Shown here piece after piece: positions 36,585 through 44,965 of a DNA stretch of 64,000 nt. The stretch's first letter is position 1, and each line of letters starts with the position of its first letter. Below the pieces are notes generated by a model. The model made no database searches and was not told where the DNA came from. It was given only the letters and a program-made list of their open reading frames with translations. The position numbers and the translations under genes were made by a program. Source of the DNA: Streptomyces puniciscabiei (GTDB lineage Bacteria > Actinomycetota > Actinomycetes > Streptomycetales > Streptomycetaceae); contig NZ_VFNX01000001.1 in NCBI RefSeq assembly GCF_006715785.1, positions 5,498,001 through 5,562,000 on the forward strand, read 5' to 3'.

Positions 36585-36773
36585 GTGTCTCCCCGGGTCG
36601 GCGGACGAGGGATCGCCCGGCGGGCAAGAGTGACCATTGAAGGTCCGGTGATCACCGCAGCAGCGGCTTTTTGCGGCGATTCACCCCGACTTTCGCCCAT
36701 TCGGGGGTGCGTGCTTGCGGCCGGAAGCGACCGTCCACCCCCTCCCCCCGGGCGCGGCTGGCAGGATCGCGGC

Positions 36774-37436
36774 ATGGCTGAGCAGCGGCGGGACGCGGAA
36801 CGGGACCGGATCTGGGCGGAGCTGGTCGGGACGGCACGGCGGACCGTAGCGGACGGGCTGGTGGTCGGCACCTCGGGGAACGTCTCGGCCCGCGTCGGCG
36901 ACCTGGTGCTCGTCACCCCGTCCGGCGTGCCGTACGACCGGCTCGGCCCGGACGACATCACCGGCGTCGACCTCACCGGACACCAGGTGCTCGGCACGCT
37001 GGTGCCGACCAGCGAGCTGCCCATGCACCTCGCCGTCTACCGCACCACCGACGCCCGGGCGGTCGTCCACACCCACGCCGTGCACGCGACGGCGGTCTCC
37101 ACGCTCGTGCCCGAGCTGCCGCTGGTCCACTACATGGCCGCCGCCCTCGGCGGCCCGGTGCGCGTCGCCCCCTACGCCACGTACGGCACCGACGAGCTCG
37201 CCGAGCACATGCTCCGCGCCCTGGCCGGCCGCTCCGGCTGCCTCCTGCAGAACCACGGCACGATCACCTACGGCGCCGGCCTCGACCAGGCCTACGACCG
37301 CACCGCCCAGCTGGAGTGGATGTGCCGTCTCTGGCTGACGGCGTCCTCGGTACCGGGCCTGACCCCGTCCCTGTTGACAGAGGCACAACTGGCCGAGGTC
37401 GGGGAACGCTTGAAGGGGTACGGCCAACGGAGGTGA
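36774..37436 (+). CDS. Class-II aldolase/adducin-family protein (fuculose-phosphate aldolase-like)
   Basis: The 220-residue protein reads as a complete class-II aldolase head domain. The phosphate-binding GLVVGTSGNVSARVG, TPSGVPYDRLGPDDI and zinc-binding histidines in VVHTHAVHATAVS and LLQNHGTITYG are clear, as is the glutamate-containing TSELPMHLAVY. Such enzymes cleave sugar phosphates like L-fuculose-1-phosphate or related substrates with Zn2+. No sugar kinase or isomerase is adjacent, so the substrate is open. CAGGAT just upstream of the ATG (36774) could be a -10 element of a leaderless transcript. Confidence 0.88.
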   Translation: MAEQRRDAERDRIWAELVGTARRTVADGLVVGTSGNVSARVGDLVLVTPSGVPYDRLGPDDITGVDLTGHQVLGTLVPTSELPMHLAVYRTTDARAVVHTHAVHATAVSTLVPELPLVHYMAAALGGPVRVAPYATYGTDELAEHMLRALAGRSGCLLQNHGTITYGAGLDQAYDRTAQLEWMCRLWLTASSVPGLTPSLLTEAQLAEVGERLKGYGQRR

Positions 37437-37584
37437 CCCCGTGCTGCCCAGCCCTTCGCCCCGACGCCTTCTCGACCGCCTCGCCCACCTTGCCGCGCCC
37501 GCTCCTCGCCGATCGGTTCCGGCGGCTTCACCTGGTCCCGTCCTTCGGCTGGCCGGTGACGACGGCCCCCACGACACTGGACCC

Positions 37585-38712
37585 GTGCGCACCGTCAAAG
37601 CCGCCGCCCTCACCACGGCCATAGCCGCCGGCATGGCAGTGGCGTCCGTCGCCGCCGGCCGCATCGCCAGCGACGCCGCGCTGAAGGCGCCCGCGGGCCG
37701 CCCCCTGCCCACCGAACCCCGCCTCACCGTGCACGGCACCGCCGCCGGCCAGATCACCCTCACCCGCGACCTGGCCTCGCTGCGCCCCGGCACCTACGGT
37801 CTCGCCGGCGACGGCTCCCACGCGGTCGTCGGCCCGGTCCTGGACGCGGCCCCGCACGCGGCCGACACCGTCGTACGCCGCCTGGAGGGCGTCACCCACG
37901 GCACCCTCGCCCCCGGCGACCCGGTGTGGCTCACCCCGAACCTGTACGTCGGCAACCCCGGCACCGCCCTCGGCCTCGACCACGCCGACATCGACGTGCC
38001 CGGCGAACTCGGCGAGCTGCCCGCCTGGTTCGTGCCCGGGGCCCGGGGCACCTGGGTCATCGCCGTGCACGGCCTCGGCACCACCCGGGAACAGGCCATG
38101 AACCTCATGGCCCCCCTGCACGGCCGCCGGGTGCCGGTCCTCGCGCTCGCCTACCGCGGCGACCTCGGCGCCCCGCGCCCTGCGGACGGCCTGAACCACC
38201 TCGGCGAGACCGAGTGGCGCGACCTGGACGCGGCGATCCGCTACGCCGTGCGCCACGGCGCCCGCCGGGTCGTCCTGCTCGGCTGGTCCACCGGCGCCAC
38301 CATGGCCCTGCGCGCCGCCGAGCACTCCGCGGTGCGCGAGCGCATCGCCGGACTGGTCCTCGACTCCCCGGTGCTCAGCTGGGAGGCCACGCTGCGGGCC
38401 CTCGCCCGGGCCCGCCGCACCCCGCAGCCGCTGCTGCCGCTCGCGGTGCGCGCCGCCCAGGGCCGGACCGGCCTGTACGCCGACCGGATCCCCGAGCTCA
38501 CCGACCCGGACCTGCTGACCGTGCCGACCCTGATCTTCCACGGGCCCGGGGACCAGGTGGCCCCCTGGGAGTTCTCCCGCCGGCTCGCCCGCCGCCGCCC
38601 GGACCTGGTCGCCCTGCACACCGTCCCCGAGGCCCCGCACGCGGCGATGTGGAACGCCGACCCCAAGGAGTACGAGGAGCGGCTGCGCCGCTTCCTGACC
38701 CCGCTGCTCTGA
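37585..38712 (+). CDS. Alpha/beta hydrolase with N-terminal membrane anchor
   Basis: The 375-residue protein starts with a hydrophobic helix (AALTTAIAAGMAVASVAAG), either an uncleaved anchor or a signal peptide. The alpha/beta-hydrolase core starts near residue 155: WVIAVHGLGTTREQAM, the nucleophile elbow VVLLGWSTGATMALRAAE (serine), an aspartate in LIFHGPGDQVAPW, and the histidine in HTVPEAPHAAMWN. GTG at 37585 is used because it gives the anchor at once; an ORF start at 37441 directly after the aldolase is possible. Substrate unknown. The spacing behind the aldolase gene would permit co-transcription. Confidence 0.82.
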   Translation: MRTVKAAALTTAIAAGMAVASVAAGRIASDAALKAPAGRPLPTEPRLTVHGTAAGQITLTRDLASLRPGTYGLAGDGSHAVVGPVLDAAPHAADTVVRRLEGVTHGTLAPGDPVWLTPNLYVGNPGTALGLDHADIDVPGELGELPAWFVPGARGTWVIAVHGLGTTREQAMNLMAPLHGRRVPVLALAYRGDLGAPRPADGLNHLGETEWRDLDAAIRYAVRHGARRVVLLGWSTGATMALRAAEHSAVRERIAGLVLDSPVLSWEATLRALARARRTPQPLLPLAVRAAQGRTGLYADRIPELTDPDLLTVPTLIFHGPGDQVAPWEFSRRLARRRPDLVALHTVPEAPHAAMWNADPKEYEERLRRFLTPLL

Positions 38713-38892
38713 GGACCCTCCCAGCCCTCCGGCGGGCGCCGAGGGCCCGGTGCCGAGCATTCCGTTTAAGGCCGTACGACTGGCCTGATCACCCCTCCTC
38801 GCCCCGCCCCCGACACCGTGCCTTGGCCAGTCCCGTCGCCCGCCGTGACATTCCGTTTGGGTTTTCGGACCGTCAACCGGAAGACTGCACCC

Positions 38893-40335
38893 GTGACGTC
38901 CCGTATCCCGCGCGACTCCAGGCTCCGACTCGTCCGACCGCGACCCCTGGCCGCCGCCCCCAGAGCTGTGAACCAGCGGCGTCCGCGCCGCCTCGCACCC
39001 CGGCCGCCGGAGGGCACCCCGGCCCCCGCGGAACTGGCCGGAATGGCCCGCAAGGGGCTGGCCGGCCCGGTGCGCGTGGCTCGCTGGGCCGACGCCGCTC
39101 TCGGCCCCGGCAGCGACGGCGCCACCGCCGACGGAAAGGCCACCCTCTCCGACGCCACCGCCCGGCGCGCCGCCGCCGATCTCGGCCTGAGCGTCGCTCA
39201 GGTCCGCACCGACTGGGACACCGCCCGCCTCGCCGGACTCGTCGAGGTGCACGGCGACAGCGCGCGCCCCGGCTGGCGGCTGCGCGCCTGGGACCGCGAC
39301 GACAGCGCCGTACTGCGCGGCTGGGTCGCCCTCTTCGACGCCTGGTCGCTCGCCTCCCCGGAACCCGAGGAGCACGAGCCGGCCGCCGTCGCCGAGGTCG
39401 TCTCGGCCATGCCCCAGGTGCTCTCCTTCCTCCAGCTGTCCGCCGGGCCCGTCCCGGTCGAGCAGCTCCTGGACCTGCTCCAGCAGCGGGTCACCGAACT
39501 GCGCACCGAGCGCTGTGAGGTGCCCTACGAGCCCGGCACCGCCCAGCCCGCCGAGTCCCCGAGCCCGGCCGATCTCACGGTCGCCGTGCCGGAAGACCCC
39601 GCGCCCACCGGCGACACCGCGCTCGGACCCCTCCTCGACTGGGCGCTGCGGGCCCTCGCCACGGTCGGCGCGCTGACCTACGGCGACGGCCAGGCCACGC
39701 TCACCCCGCTGGGCAGCTGGGCGGTGTGGGTCAAGCTGGAGCAGATCTGCGTGGCCGCGCAGAGCCCGGCCGGCAACATCGAGCAGTCCGCCGAGGACAT
39801 GCTCCGCGGCTGCGCCCAGCTCCGCCCGAACGCCGCCCGCGCCGAATACCGCGCCTGGCTCGCCGCCCGCACCGTCGGCGACGCCGTCACCGAGCTGATC
39901 CACGCCGCGCGCGGCGAGGACGCCCTGCTGCGCGGCCTGGCCTTCGAGGCGCTGCGCGTCGTCGGCGCCCCCGCCGAGCCGGACGTGCGCGCCGTCGTCG
40001 ACGAGCCCGCCCTGCGGCCGTACGCCCTGCTGTGGCTCGCCGAGCACGACGGGATCGACCCCGAGGACGCCCACGAGGTCCTCACCCGCCAGGAGGCCAC
40101 CTGGCTGTGGGTGGACACCGCCGCCGCCGTCGCCGACCACGGCGAGTCGCCGATGCTGGTCCGGCATCTGGAGTCCGCGGTGCAGTCCACGGTCCCCCAG
40201 CTGCTCGACGAGGTCCGCGCCGTCGGGCACCCGCGCACCGTGCAGGTCCTGGTCGCGCTCGCCGCCGCACATCCCGACCCGGCCCTGGCCAAGGCCGTGC
40301 GCCGGGCCGCCTTCCAGGTGCACACCGGAGGATGA
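38893..40335 (+). CDS. Conserved hypothetical protein, not recognised
   Basis: I do not recognise the family. The product, 480 residues from the GTG at 38893, has a basic proline-rich N-terminus, a region that could hold a winged-helix-like unit (TARRAAADLGLSVAQVRTDW, then a short beta hairpin GLVEVHGDSARPGWRLRAW), a central linker rich in Pro and Glu, a second such unit (ATVGALTYGDGQATLTPLGSWAVW), and a helical C-terminus with HEAT-like character. No catalytic motif or membrane segment is visible. It is convergent with the VOC gene, separated by 16 bases. Upstream lie two direct CATTCCGTTT copies (38758 and 38849). Confidence 0.72.
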   Translation: MTSRIPRDSRLRLVRPRPLAAAPRAVNQRRPRRLAPRPPEGTPAPAELAGMARKGLAGPVRVARWADAALGPGSDGATADGKATLSDATARRAAADLGLSVAQVRTDWDTARLAGLVEVHGDSARPGWRLRAWDRDDSAVLRGWVALFDAWSLASPEPEEHEPAAVAEVVSAMPQVLSFLQLSAGPVPVEQLLDLLQQRVTELRTERCEVPYEPGTAQPAESPSPADLTVAVPEDPAPTGDTALGPLLDWALRALATVGALTYGDGQATLTPLGSWAVWVKLEQICVAAQSPAGNIEQSAEDMLRGCAQLRPNAARAEYRAWLAARTVGDAVTELIHAARGEDALLRGLAFEALRVVGAPAEPDVRAVVDEPALRPYALLWLAEHDGIDPEDAHEVLTRQEATWLWVDTAAAVADHGESPMLVRHLESAVQSTVPQLLDEVRAVGHPRTVQVLVALAAAHPDPALAKAVRRAAFQVHTGG

Positions 40336-40351
40336 GCGGCGCGGGGGCCGC

Positions 40352-40765
40352 TCAGGCGCCGATCTCGGGGGCGTACGTCCCGAAGCTCCAGATGTTGCCC
40401 TCGGCGTCCCGGGCCATGTAGTCGCGCGAGCCGTAGTCCTGGTCCGTCGGGGGCATCAGGATCTCCACGCCGTGCTCCAGGGCCCGCTGGTGGTGGGCGT
40501 CCACGTCGTCCACGACGATGTACACCCCGGCGGGCCCGGCGTCCTTCATCGCCGTGTCGAACAGGCCGCCCCGGCCCTTGGAACCGATCATCACCGCGCC
40601 GTTGCCCTGGACCAGCTCGGCGTGCATCACCTTGCCGTCCTCCGTCTCGTACACCGACAGCTCGGTGAAGCCCAGGGCCTCCGTGAGCTGCTTGATCGCC
40701 GCCTGCGCGTCCGCGTACAGCAGCGTGGGGTAGAGACTCGGCCGTCCGCCGCCCGTGCCTGCCAT
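40352..40765 (-). CDS. VOC-superfamily (glyoxalase/bleomycin-resistance fold) protein
   Basis: The 137-residue protein is a single vicinal-oxygen-chelate domain made of two beta-alpha-beta-beta-beta units: TLLYADAQAAIKQLTEALGF, then GVYIVVDDVDAHHQRALEHG and YMARDAEGNIWSFGTY. The PhnB-like arrangement suggests a small-molecule-binding or metalloenzyme role, substrate unknown. ATG at 40765 has GGAG eight to twelve bases upstream. It is divergent from the ABC-F leader region. Confidence 0.82.
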   Translation of the reverse strand: MAGTGGGRPSLYPTLLYADAQAAIKQLTEALGFTELSVYETEDGKVMHAELVQGNGAVMIGSKGRGGLFDTAMKDAGPAGVYIVVDDVDAHHQRALEHGVEILMPPTDQDYGSRDYMARDAEGNIWSFGTYAPEIGA

Positions 40766-40926
40766 GCCGATCACTCCTTCGTGCGTCGGTCCTCCGGCGT
40801 CCCGTTCAGTCTGGCAGCCGCCACTGACAACGCCTCACGCGACGAGCAGAGCCCGGCGCCCTCAGGGCAGTGGGGGACGTCACGGACCGAACGCGGGGAC
40901 GCGGAAAACCGCTTGCATGCCCCCGT

Positions 40927-40932
40927 TAGACT
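40927..40932 (+). promoter_or_regulatory. Putative -10 element for the leader peptide/ABC-F transcript
   Basis: TAGACT stands exactly seven bases before the ATG of the seven-codon leader ORF at 40940, the usual spacing of a leaderless actinobacterial start. No convincing -35 was found, which is common for extended or activated promoters. Initiation would fall at or next to the leader ATG. Confidence 0.5.
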
Positions 40933-40939
40933 TCTCCCC

Positions 40940-40963
40940 ATGGCCATTCTCCTCGCGCATTAG
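40940..40963 (+). CDS. Candidate seven-residue leader peptide upstream of the ABC-F gene
   Basis: The frame ATG to TAG encodes MAILLAH and stands 60 bases before the ABC-F start. TAGACT precedes it at seven bases, so the transcript may start at the ATG. GGCGG (40966-40970) and CCGCC can pair as a small stem between it and the ABC-F start. Short leader ORFs with ribosome-arrest sequences commonly control ABC-F antibiotic-resistance genes, so this is a plausible attenuator. The peptide is an inference; only its frame, position and spacing are seen. Confidence 0.5.
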   Translation: MAILLAH

Positions 40964-41023
40964 ACGGCGGGAACGTCCTCAGCCGCCCACCCGTCAATTT
41001 CCTGTACGCCCTGGAGTCTGTCC

Positions 41024-42622
41024 GTGATCTCCGCCTCCGGTATCGAGCTGCGCGCCGGTGCGCGCGTCCTCATCGAGAACGCCACCTTCCGTGTCGCCAA
41101 GGGCGACCGCATCGGCCTCGTCGGCCGCAACGGCGCCGGAAAGACCACCCTCACCAAGTGCCTGGCCGGCGAGGGCATCCCGGCCGCCGGGCAGATCACC
41201 CGCTCCGGCGAGGTCGGCTACCTCCCGCAGGACCCCCGCACCGGCGACCTCGACGTCCTCGCCCGCGACCGCATCCTCTCCGCGCGCGGCCTCGACGTAC
41301 TGATCCGCAAGATGCGCGAGAACGAGCAGCGCATCGCGAACGGCAAGGGCGCCACCCGCGATAAGGCGATGAAGCAGTACGAGCGCCAGGAGACCGAGTT
41401 CCTCACCAAGGGCGGGTACGCCGCCGAGGCCGAGGCCGCCACCATCGCCGCCGCGCTGAACCTGCCCGACCGCGTCCTCGGGCAGCCGCTGCACACCCTC
41501 TCCGGCGGTCAGCGCCGCCGTATCGAGCTGGCCCGCATCCTGTTCTCCGACGCGGACACCCTCCTGCTCGACGAGCCGACCAACCACCTCGACGCGGACT
41601 CGATCATCTGGCTGCGGGACTACCTGAAGACCTACCGCGGCGGATTCATCGTCATCAGCCACGACGTCGACCTCGTCGACACCGTGGTCAACAAGGTGTT
41701 CTACCTGGACGCCAACCGGTCCGCGATCGACATCTACAACATGGGCTGGAAGCTCTACCAGCAGCAGCGCGAGGCCGACGAGAAGCGCCGCAAGCGGGAG
41801 CGGGCCAACGCCGAGAAGAAGGCCGCCGCCCTCAACGCCCAGGCCGACAAGATGCGCGCCAAGGCCACCAAGACGGTCGCCGCGCAGAACATGGCCCGCC
41901 GCGCCGAGAAGCTGCTCTCCGGCCTCGAAGCGGTCCGGATGTCCGACAAGGTCGCCAAGCTGCGCTTCCCGGAGCCCGCGCCCTGCGGCAAGACCCCGCT
42001 GATGGCCGAGGGCCTGTCGAAGTCGTACGGCTCGCTGGAGATCTTCACCGACGTCGACCTCGCCATCGACAAGGGCTCCAGGGTCGTCATCCTCGGGCTC
42101 AACGGCGCGGGCAAGACCACGCTGCTGCGCCTGCTCGCCGGCGTCGAGCAGCCGGACACGGGCCAGGTCGTCCCCGGCCACGGCCTCAAGCTCGGCTACT
42201 ACGCCCAGGAGCACGAGACCCTGGACGCCGACCGCACGGTCCTGGAGAACATGCGCTCGGCCGCCCCCGACATGGACCTGGTCGAGGTCCGCAAGGTGCT
42301 GGGCTCGTTCCTGTTCTCCGGCGACGACGTCGACAAGCCGGCGGGTGTCCTGTCCGGCGGTGAGAAGACCCGGCTCGCCCTGGCGACCCTGGTCGTCTCC
42401 TCGGCCAACGTGCTCCTGCTCGACGAGCCGACCAACAACCTCGACCCCGCCAGCCGCGAGGAGATCCTCGGCGCCCTGCGCACCTACAAGGGCGCGGTCG
42501 TCCTCGTCACGCACGACGAGGGCGCCGTCGAGGCGCTCCAGCCGGAGCGGATCATCCTGCTGCCGGACGGCGTCGAGGACCTGTGGGGCTCCGACTACGC
42601 GGATCTCGTCGCCCTGGCGTGA
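41024..42622 (+). CDS. ABC-F family ATPase (ribosome-associated)
   Basis: The 532-residue protein has two ABC ATPase domains in one chain and no membrane helices, which defines the ABC-F family. Domain 1 shows GRNGAGKTTLTKCLAG, LSGGQRRRIELARIL and LLLDEPTNHLDADSI. Domain 2 shows LGLNGAGKTTLLRLLAG, LSGGEKTRLALATLV and LLLDEPTNNLDPAS. Between them (about residues 225-330) a lysine/arginine-rich helical linker (QQREADEKRRKRERANAEKK) would reach into the ribosomal E-site or peptidyl-transferase region. ABC-F proteins rescue or protect ribosomes, often against antibiotics. GTG at 41024 has GGAG about eight bases upstream. A leader ORF precedes it. Confidence 0.92.
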   Translation: MISASGIELRAGARVLIENATFRVAKGDRIGLVGRNGAGKTTLTKCLAGEGIPAAGQITRSGEVGYLPQDPRTGDLDVLARDRILSARGLDVLIRKMRENEQRIANGKGATRDKAMKQYERQETEFLTKGGYAAEAEAATIAAALNLPDRVLGQPLHTLSGGQRRRIELARILFSDADTLLLDEPTNHLDADSIIWLRDYLKTYRGGFIVISHDVDLVDTVVNKVFYLDANRSAIDIYNMGWKLYQQQREADEKRRKRERANAEKKAAALNAQADKMRAKATKTVAAQNMARRAEKLLSGLEAVRMSDKVAKLRFPEPAPCGKTPLMAEGLSKSYGSLEIFTDVDLAIDKGSRVVILGLNGAGKTTLLRLLAGVEQPDTGQVVPGHGLKLGYYAQEHETLDADRTVLENMRSAAPDMDLVEVRKVLGSFLFSGDDVDKPAGVLSGGEKTRLALATLVVSSANVLLLDEPTNNLDPASREEILGALRTYKGAVVLVTHDEGAVEALQPERIILLPDGVEDLWGSDYADLVALA

Positions 42623-42906
42623 TCCACTGCGTATGGATCATTCGGCTCATCGGTGATCCATCATCTGTGTGAGATCTCCTCGTATCGAGGTGTGTCGTAC
42701 ACGGATTTCGTGGCCGATCCCTTTATTGCCAAGGGATCGGCCACCTCGCGTCTCTGACCTGGTACTTCGCGAATCCACCCGTTCGGCCCCGTGGGCGGGA
42801 TCCCTTGGAACCTCGTCTTCCGCTTGTGCGGATCCACTCCTGTCGTCACAACGATGTCTCACGGACCTTGCCGAATGGGTGGCCATCACGCCCAGGAGGG
42901 GTGATC
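42621..42906 (+). promoter_or_regulatory. GATC-rich region upstream of gbn, candidate autoregulatory site
   Basis: Nine GATC tetranucleotides occur in 286 bases, at 42621, 42636, 42655, 42673, 42716, 42735, 42799, 42831 and 42903. For roughly 72 percent GC, fewer than one is expected by chance. Several are spaced about 15-19 bases apart. Since Gbn is known to prefer GATC, the protein probably binds its own upstream region. A 14-base terminator stem also sits here, and no gene is visible in this gap between the ABC-F gene and gbn. Confidence 0.6.
42710..42744. terminator. Perfect 14-bp hairpin after the ABC-F gene
   Basis: Arms GTGGCCGATCCCTT (42710-42723) and its exact complement (42731-42744) enclose the loop TATTGCC. 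It lies about 90 bases beyond the ABC-F stop and before gbn, so it most likely ends the ABC-F transcript. Each arm contains a GATC. Confidence 0.8.
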
Positions 42907-42945
42907 ATGAGGAGACCAGAGCGCACTTCCCATGAGGAGGCACGG

Positions 42946-43167
42946 GTGGCCGAGACTCTGAAGAAGGGCAGCCGGGTGACCGGCGCCGCGCGCGACAAGC
43001 TCGCGGCAGACCTGAAGAAGAAGTACGACTCCGGTGCGAGCATCCGGGCGCTGGCCGAGGAGACCGGCCGCTCGTATGGCTTCGTACACCGGATGCTCAG
43101 TGAGTCGGGCGTCACGCTTCGTGGGCGTGGCGGAGCGACCCGGGGCAAGAAGGCCGCATCGTCCTGA
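42946..43167 (+). CDS. gbn: Gbn, small GATC-binding nucleoid-associated protein (SCO1839 type)
   Basis: From the GTG at 42946 the product is 73 residues, the same length as the known streptomycete Gbn. It has a basic N-terminal region, a single helix-turn-helix (AADLKKKYDSGASIRALAEE, then TGRSYGFVHRML) and a C-terminal tail rich in Gly, Arg and Lys (RGRGGATRGKKAASS). Gbn is an abundant nucleoid protein that bends DNA at GATC sites and affects development and antibiotic output. GAGGAGG lies just upstream of the GTG. Gene order (ABC-F, gbn, enoyl-CoA hydratase) matches my memory of that locus. Longer in-frame starts from 42805 are unlikely. Confidence 0.88.
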   Translation: MAETLKKGSRVTGAARDKLAADLKKKYDSGASIRALAEETGRSYGFVHRMLSESGVTLRGRGGATRGKKAASS

Positions 43168-43197
43168 CTCCGGGCGGCCATCGGCTTCGATGGGTGG

Positions 43198-43229
43198 CCA
43201 CCCGGTCGGCGGTCTGACCGGCCGGGTGG
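43198..43229. terminator. Hairpin after gbn
   Basis: CCACCCGG (43198-43205) pairs with CCGGGTGG (43222-43229), and four more inner pairs (one T-G) extend the stem to 12. It lies 30 bases after the gbn stop and before the enoyl-CoA hydratase gene. Confidence 0.75.
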
Positions 43230-43296
43230 TTACTGTGCAGTCACTTAGCATGCCGTAACGGCACTGCGTGATGACCGCACCCATCGGAGGCGCCCC

Positions 43297-44100
43297 ATGG
43301 CTACGCCCGAACAGGACCTCGCTCCTGTACTCGACAAGGACGGCGTACGGCTCACCGTCGACGACGCGCTCGCCACGGTGACGCTGACCAACCCGGCCAA
43401 GCGCAACGCGCAGAGCCCCGCCCTGTGGCGGGCGCTCACCGAGGCCGGCCGGCTGCTGCCGGGCTCCGTCCGTGTCGTCGTGCTGCGCGGCGAGGGCAGG
43501 TCCTTCTCCGCCGGTCTCGACCGGCAGATGTTCACGCCGGAGGGGATCCCGGGCGAGCCGAACTTCATCGAACTCGCGCGCCGTGACGACGCCGGGCTCG
43601 ACGCGACCATCGCCGAGTTCCAGGAGGCGTTCACCTGGTGGCGGCGCAGTGACATCGTGTCCATCGCCGCCGTCCAGGGGCATGCCATCGGGGCCGGCTT
43701 CCAGCTCGCGCTCGCGTGCGATCTGCGGGTGGTCGCGGACGACGTGCAGTTCGCCATGCGCGAGACCAGCCTGGGCCTCGTCCCCGACCTGACCGGCACA
43801 CACCCGCTGGTCGGTCTCGTGGGCTACGCCCGCGCGCTCGAGATCTGCGCGACCGGACGGTTCGTCGGCGCGGCGGAGTCGGTGGCGTCCGGGCTGGCCA
43901 ACGTCAGCGTGCCGGAGGCGGAACTCGACGCGGCCGTACGGGACTTGGCCGCGGCGCTGCTGGCTGCGCCCCGGGACGCGGTCGTGGAGACCAAGGCGTT
44001 GCTGCGGGGTGCGGTGGATCGGACGTACGACGAGCAGCGGGCGGCCGAGCGGGCTGCCCAGGCACGCCGGCTCCGGGACCTGGCAGGCCTCGGCGAGTGA
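43297..44100 (+). CDS. Enoyl-CoA hydratase/isomerase-family protein
   Basis: The 267-residue crotonase-fold protein has the oxyanion-hole motifs GRSFSAGLDRQMF and GHAIGAGFQLALACDLRVV, followed by FAMRETSLGLVPDLTGTHPL. These enzymes hydrate, isomerise or hydrolyse acyl-CoA thioesters. The residue usually acting as second catalytic glutamate is replaced in this region (LVPDLTG), so exact chemistry is uncertain. It is a stand-alone gene between the gbn terminator and the convergent Asp23-like gene; ATG at 43297 has GGAGG upstream. Confidence 0.9.
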   Translation: MATPEQDLAPVLDKDGVRLTVDDALATVTLTNPAKRNAQSPALWRALTEAGRLLPGSVRVVVLRGEGRSFSAGLDRQMFTPEGIPGEPNFIELARRDDAGLDATIAEFQEAFTWWRRSDIVSIAAVQGHAIGAGFQLALACDLRVVADDVQFAMRETSLGLVPDLTGTHPLVGLVGYARALEICATGRFVGAAESVASGLANVSVPEAELDAAVRDLAAALLAAPRDAVVETKALLRGAVDRTYDEQRAAERAAQARRLRDLAGLGE

Positions 44101-44137
44101 ACGCGGCGGCGGAGCCGCACCTTGCTCCACCGCGCCC

Positions 44138-44872
44138 CTAGAGGGACGCGTCACCGACGGCCGTGATCAACACCGCCACCGTCGGCCGGTCCTCCAGCGC
44201 GGCCCGCACCGCCGTACGCACCCGCCGGGCCACCTCGACCGCCCGGTGGTCCGCGCCGGTCGTCAGCTCCACGCGCACGTGCCGGTGCGGCAGGGCGGCG
44301 CCGGCCGTGCGCTCCTCCAGGTGCGCCGCCCGGCCGAGGCCGCCGAGGGACCCCGTCAACCCGGTCACTCCGGGGACGGACAGCGCGGCCGCGGCCACCC
44401 GGGACTCGTCGGGACCGGTGGGCTCGCGCGCGGGCACCGGCCGCGGCGCCCGCACCCGCGCGCCCGGCTCCGTCGCGTCCAGCAGGCCGGTGACCCGCAG
44501 GTCCGCCTCCGCCACCGCGAGTCCGAGCCGCTCCGTCGCGGCCGTCACCAGGGTCAGCCGCAGCCGGGACGCCACCGTCGGCAGCGGCTCGGCGGCCGTC
44601 GCGGCGAAGTCCGCCGTCAGCCGCAGCGGCCCTGGCGGCAGCGCGCTCGGTGGAGCCGGTACGACGGGCTCGGGCGCCTCGTCCGGATCGGCGAGTGCGA
44701 GCCGCAGCGCGCCGAGCCGCACCTCGGGCATCGCGTCCGCCACCGCGCGTTCGAGTACAGCAGTGGCCGCGCTCTCCGCGATCCAGGCGCCGTCGCGTGG
44801 TCCGCCGAGCGGCAGCAGCCTGCCCAGCCCCACCTGGCGCCGCACTACCTCGGTCCACCTGTCCGCCGTCAT
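44138..44872 (-). CDS. Asp23-like divergent protein (annotated elsewhere as P10 family)
   Basis: The 244-residue protein has no signal peptide or membrane helix. Two half-domains resemble Asp23 strands and helices: LRLTADFAATAAEPLPTVAS with LRLTLVTAATERLGLAVAEA, and later HVRVELTTGADHRAVEVARR with VRTAVRAALEDRPTVAVLIT. They are joined by a Pro/Ala-rich linker. Streptomyces homologues are commonly labelled nucleopolyhedrovirus P10 family, a name that does not describe a function. It is divergent from the Asp23/AmaP operon and probably belongs to the same envelope-stress module. The Asp23 likeness is my inference. Confidence 0.7.
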   Translation of the reverse strand: MTADRWTEVVRRQVGLGRLLPLGGPRDGAWIAESAATAVLERAVADAMPEVRLGALRLALADPDEAPEPVVPAPPSALPPGPLRLTADFAATAAEPLPTVASRLRLTLVTAATERLGLAVAEADLRVTGLLDATEPGARVRAPRPVPAREPTGPDESRVAAAALSVPGVTGLTGSLGGLGRAAHLEERTAGAALPHRHVRVELTTGADHRAVEVARRVRTAVRAALEDRPTVAVLITAVGDASL

Positions 44873-44965
44873 TCCTCCAGCCTGCCGTATCGGCGGCGCG
44901 CGACCGGGGAACCATGCTTACGGTGGACGCAGGACGATCGAAGCCACCGAAAGGGACGTACGGCG

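Noticed and set aside
36585..36773. Possible ydaO-type (c-di-AMP) riboswitch before the GH25 lysozyme gene
   Set aside because: Cell-wall hydrolase genes in streptomycetes often carry one, but the conserved blocks of that aptamer were not found in this 189-base gap.
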